Below the pieces are notes generated by a model. That model searched no databases. It had not been told where the DNA came from and worked only from the letters and a program-made list of their open reading frames with translations. From Mycolicibacter virginiensis (GTDB lineage Bacteria > Actinomycetota > Actinomycetes > Mycobacteriales > Mycobacteriaceae), in contig NZ_CP092430.2 of the NCBI RefSeq assembly GCF_022374935.2, positions 62,001 through 126,000 of the forward strand: a DNA stretch of 64,000 nucleotides, in the 5' to 3' direction. Each line of letters opens with the position of its first letter. The stretch's first letter is position 1. Position numbers and translations under genes: made by a program. Of the stretch, positions 44,121 to 51,758 are shown piece after piece.

Positions 44121-44999
44121 TCAGGGCAGTCCGGCGCCGGGAATCTCCACAGTCACCGTGTCCAGGCGCGAGTTGCGGGTGCCGATCAGGTGCTTCGGGT
44201 AGGCGGTGGAACTGGACAGCAGGAACAGCGTGCGGCGCTTCGGCCCGCCCAGCGCGCATGCGATCGCGGCCCGCTCGCCGGTTGCGATCCGGTCTGTCAC
44301 CACACCGCCCTGGGTGATGCGCTCGAACTGATTGGCCAGGGTCATCGCCGTCCAGACCCCGCCGGCGGCGTCCAGCGCAATACCGTCCGGTGGTCCGTCC
44401 AGCCCGTCGGCGAACACCCGGCGGTCACGCAGTCCGCCGTCGGCGTCGATGGTGAACTGGGTGAGCCGGCGGCCCATCGACTCGGCGACGATCAGCGTGC
44501 CGCCGTCCGGGGTGATCGCCATTCCGTTGGGAAAGTCGAGATCCTCGGCCACGAGGTGGACTTTGCCTTTTGGGGCGTCCGGATCGACGCGCACCACCAC
44601 GCCGCCGGAGTAGGCCTGCGACCCGATGTAGGCGCGGCCGGCCGCGTCCACCACCATGTCGCCGAGGTCGGCGGGCACCTGGTCGCTCAGGTCGACCAGC
44701 GTGGTCACAGTGTCACCGTCGTAGCAGAGCACCTGGCGGTCGGAGGCCGAGGCGATCAGCAGCGATCCGTCCGGCCGAAACCCCAGCCCGCTGGGGGTGT
44801 GTCCCGGCAGTGGCACGGTGGTCATCGAGCCGCGCAGGTTCACGGTGTGGATCGCCTCGCCGAGCATGTCCGAGAACCACAGCAGCCCCTCGAACCAGCG
44901 CGGGCCCTCCCCGAAGCAGAAGCCGCCGGCCAGCGGTGCGGGGGGCGACGTGGAGCCCGGGTTGTCCTGCTGTGAACTCGTTTCGGCGATGCCCAACAC
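44121..44999 (-). CDS. SMP-30/gluconolactonase-family lactonase
   Basis: A 292-residue six-blade beta-propeller. The expected divalent-metal ligands are visible: E31 in GEGPRW, N158 in FPNGMAI and D205 in PPDGIALD. The family hydrolyses lactones. In this island it fits as the enzyme opening the lactone that a Baeyer-Villiger monooxygenase (51755) would make. The GTG at 44999 is preceded by the island element with a leader of about 40 bases. Confidence 0.85.
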   Translation of the reverse strand: MLGIAETSSQQDNPGSTSPPAPLAGGFCFGEGPRWFEGLLWFSDMLGEAIHTVNLRGSMTTVPLPGHTPSGLGFRPDGSLLIASASDRQVLCYDGDTVTTLVDLSDQVPADLGDMVVDAAGRAYIGSQAYSGGVVVRVDPDAPKGKVHLVAEDLDFPNGMAITPDGGTLIVAESMGRRLTQFTIDADGGLRDRRVFADGLDGPPDGIALDAAGGVWTAMTLANQFERITQGGVVTDRIATGERAAIACALGGPKRRTLFLLSSSTAYPKHLIGTRNSRLDTVTVEIPGAGLP

Positions 45000-45041
45000 T
45001 GTCGCCCTCCTGTCCGGCGGCCGCGGGTGCGGCCAGAGCCT

Positions 45042-45072
45042 ACTTTACAAAATCCGGCTCAAGTGTCACGCT
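45042..45072. promoter_or_regulatory. Island element, copy 2
   Basis: Same arms ACTTTACAAAA and AGTGTCACGCT as copy 1 with an unrelated 9-base spacer. It lies between the SMP-30 gene (minus) and the TesB-like gene (plus, ATG 7 bases away), so it can affect both. Confidence 0.65.
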
Positions 45073-45078
45073 CGCGGA

Positions 45079-45978
45079 ATGTCTGAAGCAACCGGGACCA
45101 CCGAGACTTCCCCCGCGACGAAATGGTCGGTGAGCGGCCTGCTGGACCTATTCGAGGTGACGGAGGACGGCCCGGACCGGTTCACCGGTGCGACCGGCCT
45201 GGCCGGCGACGACGAGCGCCAAGTCGTGGAAGGCACCCAGCTGCTGGCGCAGGCCATCGTCGCGGCGGCGAAACGCTTCGGCGACAAGTCCGTCCGATCG
45301 GTGCACGCGGTATTCGCCCGGGCTCTGCTGGTGGGACCGGCGGCGGAATACGTGATCGACGTGGTCAACGAGGGTCGTTCAACGGCCACCGCAGTGATCT
45401 CGGTGCTGCAGAACCAGAAGCGCTGCGCGACCATCACCGTGCTGGCCGATGTCCCGTCGGCCGACGTGATCACCCACCACCTGCCGCGGCCCGATGTAGC
45501 CGGCCCCGCGCAGGCCAACCCCTGTGTCATGCCGATGACCGGACGTGAAGTGCGCCTCGTCGACGTCGTCGACGTCAACAGCCCCGACGAGGTGGGCCCG
45601 CCGGAACTCTATGCCTGGCTGCACTATGAGCCCATTCCCGCCCGCGACGACCTCGCCAAAGCGCTGATCGCTTACTTCACCGGACATTTGGGCATCTCGA
45701 CAACGATGCGCGCACACGCCGGGATCGGCACCAGTCAGTCGCACCTGACGGTGTCCACCGCTCCCATGACGGTCACGGTGAGCTTCCATGAACCGGTGCG
45801 CTGGGACGGCTGGATCCTCTACAGCCATGAAAGCACCCAGGTGGGTTCGGGCATGTCCTACGTTCGCGGCACCGTGCACACCGAGGACGGTGCTCTACTC
45901 GCCTCGTTTACCCAGGACGGCCTGATCCGGCCGCTACGCACCAGCGACAACAAGATCGCCGAGCACTCTCGGTTATAG
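45079..45978 (+). CDS. Acyl-CoA thioesterase II-like protein
   Basis: A 299-residue double-hotdog protein: an N-terminal half with QAIVAAAKRFGDKSVRSVHAVF and a C-terminal half with MTVTVSFHEPVRWDGWILYSHE, SYVRGTVHTEDGALLASFTQDGLIR, close to TesB C-terminal motifs. It hydrolyses acyl-CoA thioesters. The ATG at 45079 was chosen because the conserved sequence begins there and the island element lies just upstream. It is the second thioesterase of the island. It overlaps the convergent DUF427 gene by 6 bases. Confidence 0.78.
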   Translation: MSEATGTTETSPATKWSVSGLLDLFEVTEDGPDRFTGATGLAGDDERQVVEGTQLLAQAIVAAAKRFGDKSVRSVHAVFARALLVGPAAEYVIDVVNEGRSTATAVISVLQNQKRCATITVLADVPSADVITHHLPRPDVAGPAQANPCVMPMTGREVRLVDVVDVNSPDEVGPPELYAWLHYEPIPARDDLAKALIAYFTGHLGISTTMRAHAGIGTSQSHLTVSTAPMTVTVSFHEPVRWDGWILYSHESTQVGSGMSYVRGTVHTEDGALLASFTQDGLIRPLRTSDNKIAEHSRL

Positions 45979-46668
45979 GCGTGGGCGCCCGGCCGCGGAG
46001 GGTAGTTCAGCGAAACCGCCGACGAGCGACAGATCAAAGCTGAATAGACCTGCGATGGGCGCACTCTCGGGCGGCGGGTCCGGGTAACTCCAGGCCACGT
46101 CTGGTACGACGGTGTCTCCGACGACCGCGGACCAGTAGCGGGCGTAGCCCTTGTAGTTGCAGTAGCTCGACGTCGTCGACGCCTGCAACAGATCCGTGCG
46201 GACGTGGTCGGAGGCGACGTACAGCCGCGGAACTAGGGCCGTCTCGAACAGGATCACGGTGTCATCGGTGTCCACCAGGGGCACTCCGTCAACGTCGACC
46301 CGCAATGCGCGCCGGGTGGGTCGGCAATCGACCCGGTGATAGGGGTTCGGCGGGTAGTGCACCAGCCGCCGGCCCTCCTCGAACCAGGCGTCCACGGCGT
46401 CCCACGGCACCTGCACGAAGCCCGCTGCCTCGGGCAGCGCCCGATGCGGAAGATCGCCGACGGCATCCGCGGGGAAGGCGTAGCCCAGCGGCTCGCCCTG
46501 GCGATGCACCAGCAGCGCGCTTTCGGTGTCGATCACGGTGCGCTCACCGCGGATCGCCCGCACGCGGCGCGGATGCGGTTCGACATACACCAGAGCGCCG
46601 GTGATCTCCGGGGCGAACCAACCGGCGCGCTCGGTACTCAACGGGCCGTGTCCGGCAACCAGACTCAT
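45973..46668 (-). CDS. Double DUF427 domain protein
   Basis: A 231-residue protein with two DUF427 units: the first about 25-110 (VRAIRGERTVIDTESALLV) and the second about 120-220 (RALRVDVDGVPLVDTDDTVI and the signature TTSSYCNYKGYARYW). An AGGAGTGAA ribosome site precedes the ATG at 46668. The function is unknown. Its presence both here and in the Rv0140-like operon ties the domain to catabolic SDR/NTF2 gene sets. Confidence 0.83.
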   Translation of the reverse strand: MSLVAGHGPLSTERAGWFAPEITGALVYVEPHPRRVRAIRGERTVIDTESALLVHRQGEPLGYAFPADAVGDLPHRALPEAAGFVQVPWDAVDAWFEEGRRLVHYPPNPYHRVDCRPTRRALRVDVDGVPLVDTDDTVILFETALVPRLYVASDHVRTDLLQASTTSSYCNYKGYARYWSAVVGDTVVPDVAWSYPDPPPESAPIAGLFSFDLSLVGGFAELPSAAGRPRL

Positions 46669-46697
46669 TTCACTCCTACCCGTGTTCGCCTCATTCG

Positions 46698-46728
46698 GCT
46701 TTACAAATTTAGCTTCAACTGTAATATC
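46698..46728. promoter_or_regulatory. Island element, copy 3
   Basis: A diverged copy: left arm CTTTACAAA intact, the same 9-base spacer length, right arm ACTGTAATATC. Here the core is a clean TTACA...TGTAA inverted repeat. It lies between the DUF427 gene and the seven-gene operon starting at 46813. Confidence 0.55.
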
Positions 46729-46812
46729 TCGGAGAAGTTGTGCTGCGCGGCCGGACAGTTCGCCCGGCCGGCGGCACCGTCTGAGATTCTCACGACGAGC
46801 TGGGATGATGCG

Positions 46813-47370
46813 ATGACGAGTACCGCTGCGGCGCTGGATTCCTTGGCGCAGGACCACTACCTCCGCTACCGCCTCGATGTCATCGCCCCCGATGTCGCCG
46901 GCCTGGTGCGCGCGGCCGGCGGGTGGCTGTATCACCGTGCGTCGACCGGCTGGGACGTGCGGGTGCTGGTGCCACCGCACCAGGATCTCCGGCCGTTGCA
47001 GATCCTGGGCCTCAATACGGCGGACCTCGAGACGGAGCTGTCTGCCTCCGGCAGCGATACACCCGGGCACAGCCTGGCGGTGGTCGCCGACTCGCTCACC
47101 GCCGATCCCCGAATCAGCGCGCGGATACACCACGCGCTGCGGAGCAGCCTGACCGAGGTCGTGTTGTGGGGCGAGCGCTGGCCGCTGGAGGTCAGCCATC
47201 GGCTCAGCACCGTGCAGCACCTGCCCACCGTGGCGGGCCAGGCGTTCAAGCGGCAGGCGTTGGCTGCCGCCGATGTCGGGCACGCGGACCCGTTCGACGG
47301 TCCGGAGATATTCCGTAGCGACCAGAAGCATTGCCTGCCGGTCAATTCCGACCTGATCCCGGTCGGCTGA
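46813..47370 (+). CDS. Protein of unknown function, first of the seven-gene operon
   Basis: A 185-residue soluble protein (MTSTAAALDSLAQDHYLRYR start) with Leu/Asp-rich alternating helix and strand, such as GWDVRVLVPPHQDLRPLQIL, and no cysteines in a pattern, signal or membrane span. I do not recognise it. Its stop overlaps the next ATG by one base (TGATG), so it is part of the operon and presumably works in the same pathway, perhaps as a binding or regulatory subunit. Confidence 0.65.
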   Translation: MTSTAAALDSLAQDHYLRYRLDVIAPDVAGLVRAAGGWLYHRASTGWDVRVLVPPHQDLRPLQILGLNTADLETELSASGSDTPGHSLAVVADSLTADPRISARIHHALRSSLTEVVLWGERWPLEVSHRLSTVQHLPTVAGQAFKRQALAAADVGHADPFDGPEIFRSDQKHCLPVNSDLIPVG

Positions 47371-48086
47371 TGCGCAAGCACTACGACCACACCCTGCTCT
47401 ACCTGCACGAGACGATCGATCTGGGCCGCGGCGTCAGCGACGACTTCACCCGCAACTTCACCGAGATCTACCAGCCGATGATGACCGAGCTGGGTGCCCG
47501 CCTGTTCGCGTTGTGGGAGTCCACCGCCTACAACGGGCACTGGCCGCAGGTCACGATCATCTGGGAGATCGACGCGTTCGCCGACTACGCCCGAATCGGG
47601 CGGGCGCAGAACCGCGGTGGCAGCCACGCCCAGCGCGCGGCCGAGTGGTCGGCCTACCTCGCCGGCATCGGAGCATCGGGGGAGGGCCGCATCATGTACC
47701 CCGGCCCGCACAACAAGACCCTGTCTGCGCTGTGCGCGGCCGACTTCGACGCCACCGTGGTCATTCAGGAAATCATGCAGACCAAGCCCGGTCGACAGGA
47801 CGACTACATCCGGGAACTGGAGCGGCTGTACGTGCCGTGGTCGGAGAGCACCGGAAAGCGCTGGCTCGGTTCGTTCACCACCACGTTCCGCTACAACGAG
47901 GTCATCCATTACTGGGCACTGGACGGCGGCTGGGACTGCTTCGCCGAGCATTACCCGTCGTGGAAGGACCATCCGCCGGCGGAGATCGTGACGTGGATGA
48001 GCGTGGCGCCCGCATTACGCGACGGCTGGGAGGACTCGATCCTGCAGGCCCTGCCCCCCTCGCCGCTGCAGCGAGACGCGTCGTGA
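47370..48086 (+). CDS. NIPSNAP-like protein
   Basis: A 238-residue protein that looks like two ferredoxin-like NIPSNAP/dimeric alpha-beta-barrel halves: MRKHYDHTLLYLHETIDL and then WPQVTIIWEIDAFADYARI, with a second copy from ATVVIQEIMQTKPGRQDDYI to YNEVIHYWALDGGWDCFAEHY. Such folds carry small oxygenases, isomerases or binding proteins. It is coupled by one-base and 4-base overlaps to its neighbours. Confidence 0.6.
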   Translation: MRKHYDHTLLYLHETIDLGRGVSDDFTRNFTEIYQPMMTELGARLFALWESTAYNGHWPQVTIIWEIDAFADYARIGRAQNRGGSHAQRAAEWSAYLAGIGASGEGRIMYPGPHNKTLSALCAADFDATVVIQEIMQTKPGRQDDYIRELERLYVPWSESTGKRWLGSFTTTFRYNEVIHYWALDGGWDCFAEHYPSWKDHPPAEIVTWMSVAPALRDGWEDSILQALPPSPLQRDAS

Positions 48087-49312
48087 CAAGCGTTGCCGCG
48101 CCGGAGTTCTCCTACGATCCATTCGACCCGGCGGTGATGGCCGACCCCCTCCCGTACTACCGGGTGCTGCGCGATCAGCACCCGATGTACTACGTCCCAC
48201 AGTGGGATCTGTACGCCCTGTCCCGCTTCGAGGACATCTGGGATGTGCTGGCGCTCAGTGACGGCACCTTCGTGGCCTCGGAGGGAACACTGCCGGCGGC
48301 CACCGTGCTGGCGCACCACAACGATGGACCGGTTCCGGACCCGCCGCTGCACCCGCTGCCGTTCCACGCCGTATTCGACAAGCCGATCTATGACGACATC
48401 CGTCGGTTGCAGGCCCCGGCGTTTCGGCCCCGGTCGGTGGCCGACTGGGAAGACCGCATCCGTACCTTGGCCAATCAGCGCCTTGATGAGCTGCTTGGCC
48501 AGGGCCAGTTCGACTTGACCTGTGACTACGGCGGAGTCGTGGTCGCTCAGGTGGTCTGCGAGCTGTTGGGCATTCCGATCGATTGCGCCGCAGAGGTATT
48601 GGCAGCGGTGAACGCCGGAAGCCTCGCGCAGGCGGGCAGCGGGGTGGACACGGCTGCGGCGCGGCCCAACTACTTGCAGTACCTCATCCCGGCCGTACAG
48701 CGCCGGCGCGCCGAGCAGGGCCCCGGCGACCTGCCGATCGTCGACGGGATGCTGGCCTACCGGCTACCGGACGGCACCGACCTCGATGACATCGAAGCTG
48801 CGACGCAACTGCTGTGCATCTTTATCGGCGGTACCGAGACCGTGCCCAAGATCGTCGCGCACGGGTTGTGGGAACTGGCCCGGCGCCCGGACCAACTGGC
48901 CGCGGTACGGGCCAATCCGGATGACACGGTGCAGCTGGCACGCGAAGAGATGATCCGCTATTGCGCACCGGCGCAATGGTTCGCGCGCACCGCCCGCAAA
49001 CCGTTCACGCTGCACGGGGCGACCGTTGAGCCGGGCCAACGCATCATCACCCTGCTGGCGTCGGCAAACCGCGACGAGCGCCAATACCCTGACCCCGACG
49101 AATTCCAGTGGGACCGACCGATTAAAAGATCACTGGCGTTCGGACGCGGACAGCACTTCTGCATCGGCTACCACCTGGCCCGACTGGAAGTGACCGTCCT
49201 AGTGCAGGAATGGCTGCGTCGAGTTCCGAACTATCGGATTCTCGACGACGGCGCGACCCGGCTGCCGTCCAGCTTCCAATGGGGCTGGAACACCATCCCG
49301 GTGGAGGTCTAA
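48083..49312 (+). CDS. Cytochrome P450 of the catabolic island
   Basis: A 409-residue P450: I-helix FIGGTETVPK (Thr present), ExxR in REEMIRY and heme loop AFGRGQHFCIGYHLAR. The GTG at 48083 overlaps the previous stop (GTGA). No ferredoxin gene is in the island, so electrons must come from elsewhere. It is a likely first hydroxylation step on the unknown substrate. Confidence 0.88.
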   Translation: MTSVAAPEFSYDPFDPAVMADPLPYYRVLRDQHPMYYVPQWDLYALSRFEDIWDVLALSDGTFVASEGTLPAATVLAHHNDGPVPDPPLHPLPFHAVFDKPIYDDIRRLQAPAFRPRSVADWEDRIRTLANQRLDELLGQGQFDLTCDYGGVVVAQVVCELLGIPIDCAAEVLAAVNAGSLAQAGSGVDTAAARPNYLQYLIPAVQRRRAEQGPGDLPIVDGMLAYRLPDGTDLDDIEAATQLLCIFIGGTETVPKIVAHGLWELARRPDQLAAVRANPDDTVQLAREEMIRYCAPAQWFARTARKPFTLHGATVEPGQRIITLLASANRDERQYPDPDEFQWDRPIKRSLAFGRGQHFCIGYHLARLEVTVLVQEWLRRVPNYRILDDGATRLPSSFQWGWNTIPVEV

Positions 49313-49315
49313 AGC

Positions 49316-50284
49316 ATGTGGGCATACCGGTTGATCGCGCCCTATCAATTCGAGAAGATCGAGGCCCCCGATCCACGCGAGCAGCAGCTAGGCGCGGGGC
49401 AGGTGCTGCTGCAGTTTGTCGCCGCCGGGGTATGCGGCAGCGACCTGCCGGCCTTCCGCGGCGCGCAGGGCAGGTTGGCCGGTGACGACGGCGCCCGGGC
49501 CGCGGAGAAGCTCGGCTTCCCGATCCACGAGATCGTCGGTGACGTCATCGCCAGCCGGCATCCGCTGCACCAACCCGGTGACCGGGTCGTCGGTTGGGCG
49601 TCGGGCTTCGACGGACTGATGGAACAGGTGATCAGTGACGGCGACGGACTGGTGGCCTACGACCTGGCGTTGGCGCCCGCCCAAGCCGTGGGCCTGCAGC
49701 CGTTGGCGTGTGTGCTCTACGCCGTCGAACAACTGCCCGACCTGGCCGGGCGCCATGTCGCGGTGATCGGTCAGGGGTCGATCGGTCTGCTGTTCAGCGC
49801 TGTCGCCAAAGCCGCGGGTGCGCGGCGCGTCACCGGTGTGGATCCGGTCGATCGCCGAGAGGTGGCGTCCGCCTTCGGGATTGACACCGTGGTCCAGGCG
49901 ACAAGTGACCGCTGGGTGCACCACCTGGACGCAGCAGACCGCCCGGAGATCGTGATCGAGGCGGTCGGCCACCAGGTTGCCACCTTGGGTCACGCCATCG
50001 AGGCGGTCGCTCCCGGCGGCACGGTGTTCTACTTCGGTGTCCCCGACGACGACAGCTATCCGATCAGCATGCGCACCATGCTGCGCAACAATCTGACGTT
50101 GATGTCCGGAATCACCCAGGATAGGCGGCGGATGCTGGAGGTCGCAGGTCGATTCGCCGCGGAGCATCCAGAACTGTTGGGCGACTACGTCACTCACATC
50201 TTCGGCTGCCATGAAGCCCAGGCCGCGTTCGAGTTGGCGAGTCGACCGGTGCCGGGCCGCGTCAAGATCGCGATGGTCGCATGA
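49316..50284 (+). CDS. Medium-chain zinc-type alcohol dehydrogenase
   Basis: A 322-residue MDR protein. Catalytic zinc ligands are seen in GVCGSDLPAF and GFPIHEIVGDV; the four-cysteine structural zinc lobe is absent. The NAD site is VAVIGQGSIGLLFSAVAK. It would oxidise the alcohol made by the P450 to a ketone or aldehyde. It starts 3 bases after the P450 and overlaps the aldolase ATG (ATGA). Confidence 0.82.
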   Translation: MWAYRLIAPYQFEKIEAPDPREQQLGAGQVLLQFVAAGVCGSDLPAFRGAQGRLAGDDGARAAEKLGFPIHEIVGDVIASRHPLHQPGDRVVGWASGFDGLMEQVISDGDGLVAYDLALAPAQAVGLQPLACVLYAVEQLPDLAGRHVAVIGQGSIGLLFSAVAKAAGARRVTGVDPVDRREVASAFGIDTVVQATSDRWVHHLDAADRPEIVIEAVGHQVATLGHAIEAVAPGGTVFYFGVPDDDSYPISMRTMLRNNLTLMSGITQDRRRMLEVAGRFAAEHPELLGDYVTHIFGCHEAQAAFELASRPVPGRVKIAMVA

Positions 50285-51030
50285 CGTCGGCGCTGCATGC
50301 CGCCCTGGCGGACCGGGCCCCGCTCTGGGGCGGCTGGGTCACCGGGCCCACGGTGCTGGGCCCGGAGGAATTCGCCCGCGCCGGCTACGACTACGTAGGA
50401 TTCGACGCCCAACACAGTTACCTCGATGACGCCGACATCGCCGCCATGCTGCGGCACACCGAACACCTGCCGATCGCCACCGCGGTCCGACTGCCCAACG
50501 CCGATGCCGCCCCTATCGGACGGGTGCTCGATGCCGGCGCCGACGCGGTCATCATCGCGCTGATCGAGACCGCCGAGCAGGCGGCCGCCGCGGTGGCCGC
50601 TACCCGCTATCCCCCGACGGGGACCCGCAGCTTCGGGCCGCTGCGCCCCGGCCTGGGCCGCGATCTTGCCGGTCTGGAATCGCGAGCGGACGTCTTCGCG
50701 ATGATCGAGACCGCCGCGGCCCTGGGGGACGTGGAACGGATCTGTGCGGTGCCCGGCCTGGCCGGCATCTACGTCGGACCCGTCGACCTGGCGATCTCGA
50801 TGGGTGTCGACGTCTCCGAATCCACCACGCACCCCGACCTGCTCGCGGCGATGACACGCATCCGGGGCGCGGCGGCGGAAGCGGGCGTGATCGCGGCGGT
50901 CCACGGCGGATCGGGCGCGGCGGGGGCGGTGCTGGCCGGGCTGGGCTTCCAGATGATCACGCTGGCCGCCGAGTCCCAGGCACTGCGCCGGGGAGCCCTC
51001 GAACATCTCGACGAAGCGAGGGGCCGATGA
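50281..51030 (+). CDS. HpcH/HpaI-type class II aldolase
   Basis: A 249-residue TIM barrel. Family residues are visible: DAQHSYLDD (catalytic His), MIETAAALGDVERI (metal Glu) and YVGPVDLAISMG (metal Asp). It would retro-aldol cleave a 4-hydroxy-2-oxo-acid to pyruvate and an aldehyde, or work on a similar substrate. In this operon it could carry out the carbon-carbon cut after ring opening. Confidence 0.82.
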   Translation: MTSALHAALADRAPLWGGWVTGPTVLGPEEFARAGYDYVGFDAQHSYLDDADIAAMLRHTEHLPIATAVRLPNADAAPIGRVLDAGADAVIIALIETAEQAAAAVAATRYPPTGTRSFGPLRPGLGRDLAGLESRADVFAMIETAAALGDVERICAVPGLAGIYVGPVDLAISMGVDVSESTTHPDLLAAMTRIRGAAAEAGVIAAVHGGSGAAGAVLAGLGFQMITLAAESQALRRGALEHLDEARGR

Positions 51031-51758
51031 GCTCGGCACGGGTCGCGTTGGTCACCGGCGCCGCCCGCGGCCAGGGTTGGGCGATCGCCGAACGACTGCG
51101 CGCCGACGGATTCGCCGTAGTGGCCGGCGACATCAACGAGGCCGAGCTGAATGCCGCCATTACTGCGCGGGCTGACGACGCACTGATCGGCGTCCACCTC
51201 GACGTGACCTGCCCCGAACAATGGCACGCCGCGGTGGCAACCACCGTCCAACGGTTCGGGGCGCTGACCGCGCTGATCAACAACGCCGGCACCCTGCACC
51301 GTGCGGCGATCGCCGATGAGACACCCGAAGACTTCGAAAAGGCCTGGCGGGTCAACTGTCTGGGCGCATTCCTGGGAATCCAGGCGGCGCTGGACCAGCT
51401 GCGGACGGCCGAGGGCGCCGCCATTGTCAACACCTGCAGCACCGGGGCGATCCGTCCCTTTCCGCAGCACAGCGCCTACGGGTCGTCGAAGTGGGCGCTG
51501 CGCGGCCTGACCCAGACCGTCGCCGCGGAGCTCGTCACGGCGGGCATCCGGGTCAATGCGGTGTTCCCCGGGCCGATCGCCACCCCGATGCTCGACGAAG
51601 TCACCCAGCAGCGCCTGGCCGCGGTGTCGGCGGGCGGCCGGCTCGGCCGGCCGGTCGAGGTGGCTGACGCGGTGGCGTTCCTGGTTTCGCAAGCCGCGTC
51701 GTTCATCACCGGCGCCGAGCTCGTCGTGGACGGCGGCCAGTGCCTGCAGATCCGATGA
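51027..51758 (+). CDS. Classical SDR oxidoreductase
   Basis: A 243-residue classical SDR with TGAARGQGWAIA, INNAGTLH, the serine of NTCSTGAI, YGSSKWAL (YxxxK) and the PGPIATPM tail. All catalytic residues are present, in contrast to the degenerate copy at 42654. It probably oxidises or reduces a secondary alcohol/ketone in the pathway. Coupled by ATGA overlaps on both sides. Confidence 0.87.
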   Translation: MSSARVALVTGAARGQGWAIAERLRADGFAVVAGDINEAELNAAITARADDALIGVHLDVTCPEQWHAAVATTVQRFGALTALINNAGTLHRAAIADETPEDFEKAWRVNCLGAFLGIQAALDQLRTAEGAAIVNTCSTGAIRPFPQHSAYGSSKWALRGLTQTVAAELVTAGIRVNAVFPGPIATPMLDEVTQQRLAAVSAGGRLGRPVEVADAVAFLVSQAASFITGAELVVDGGQCLQIR

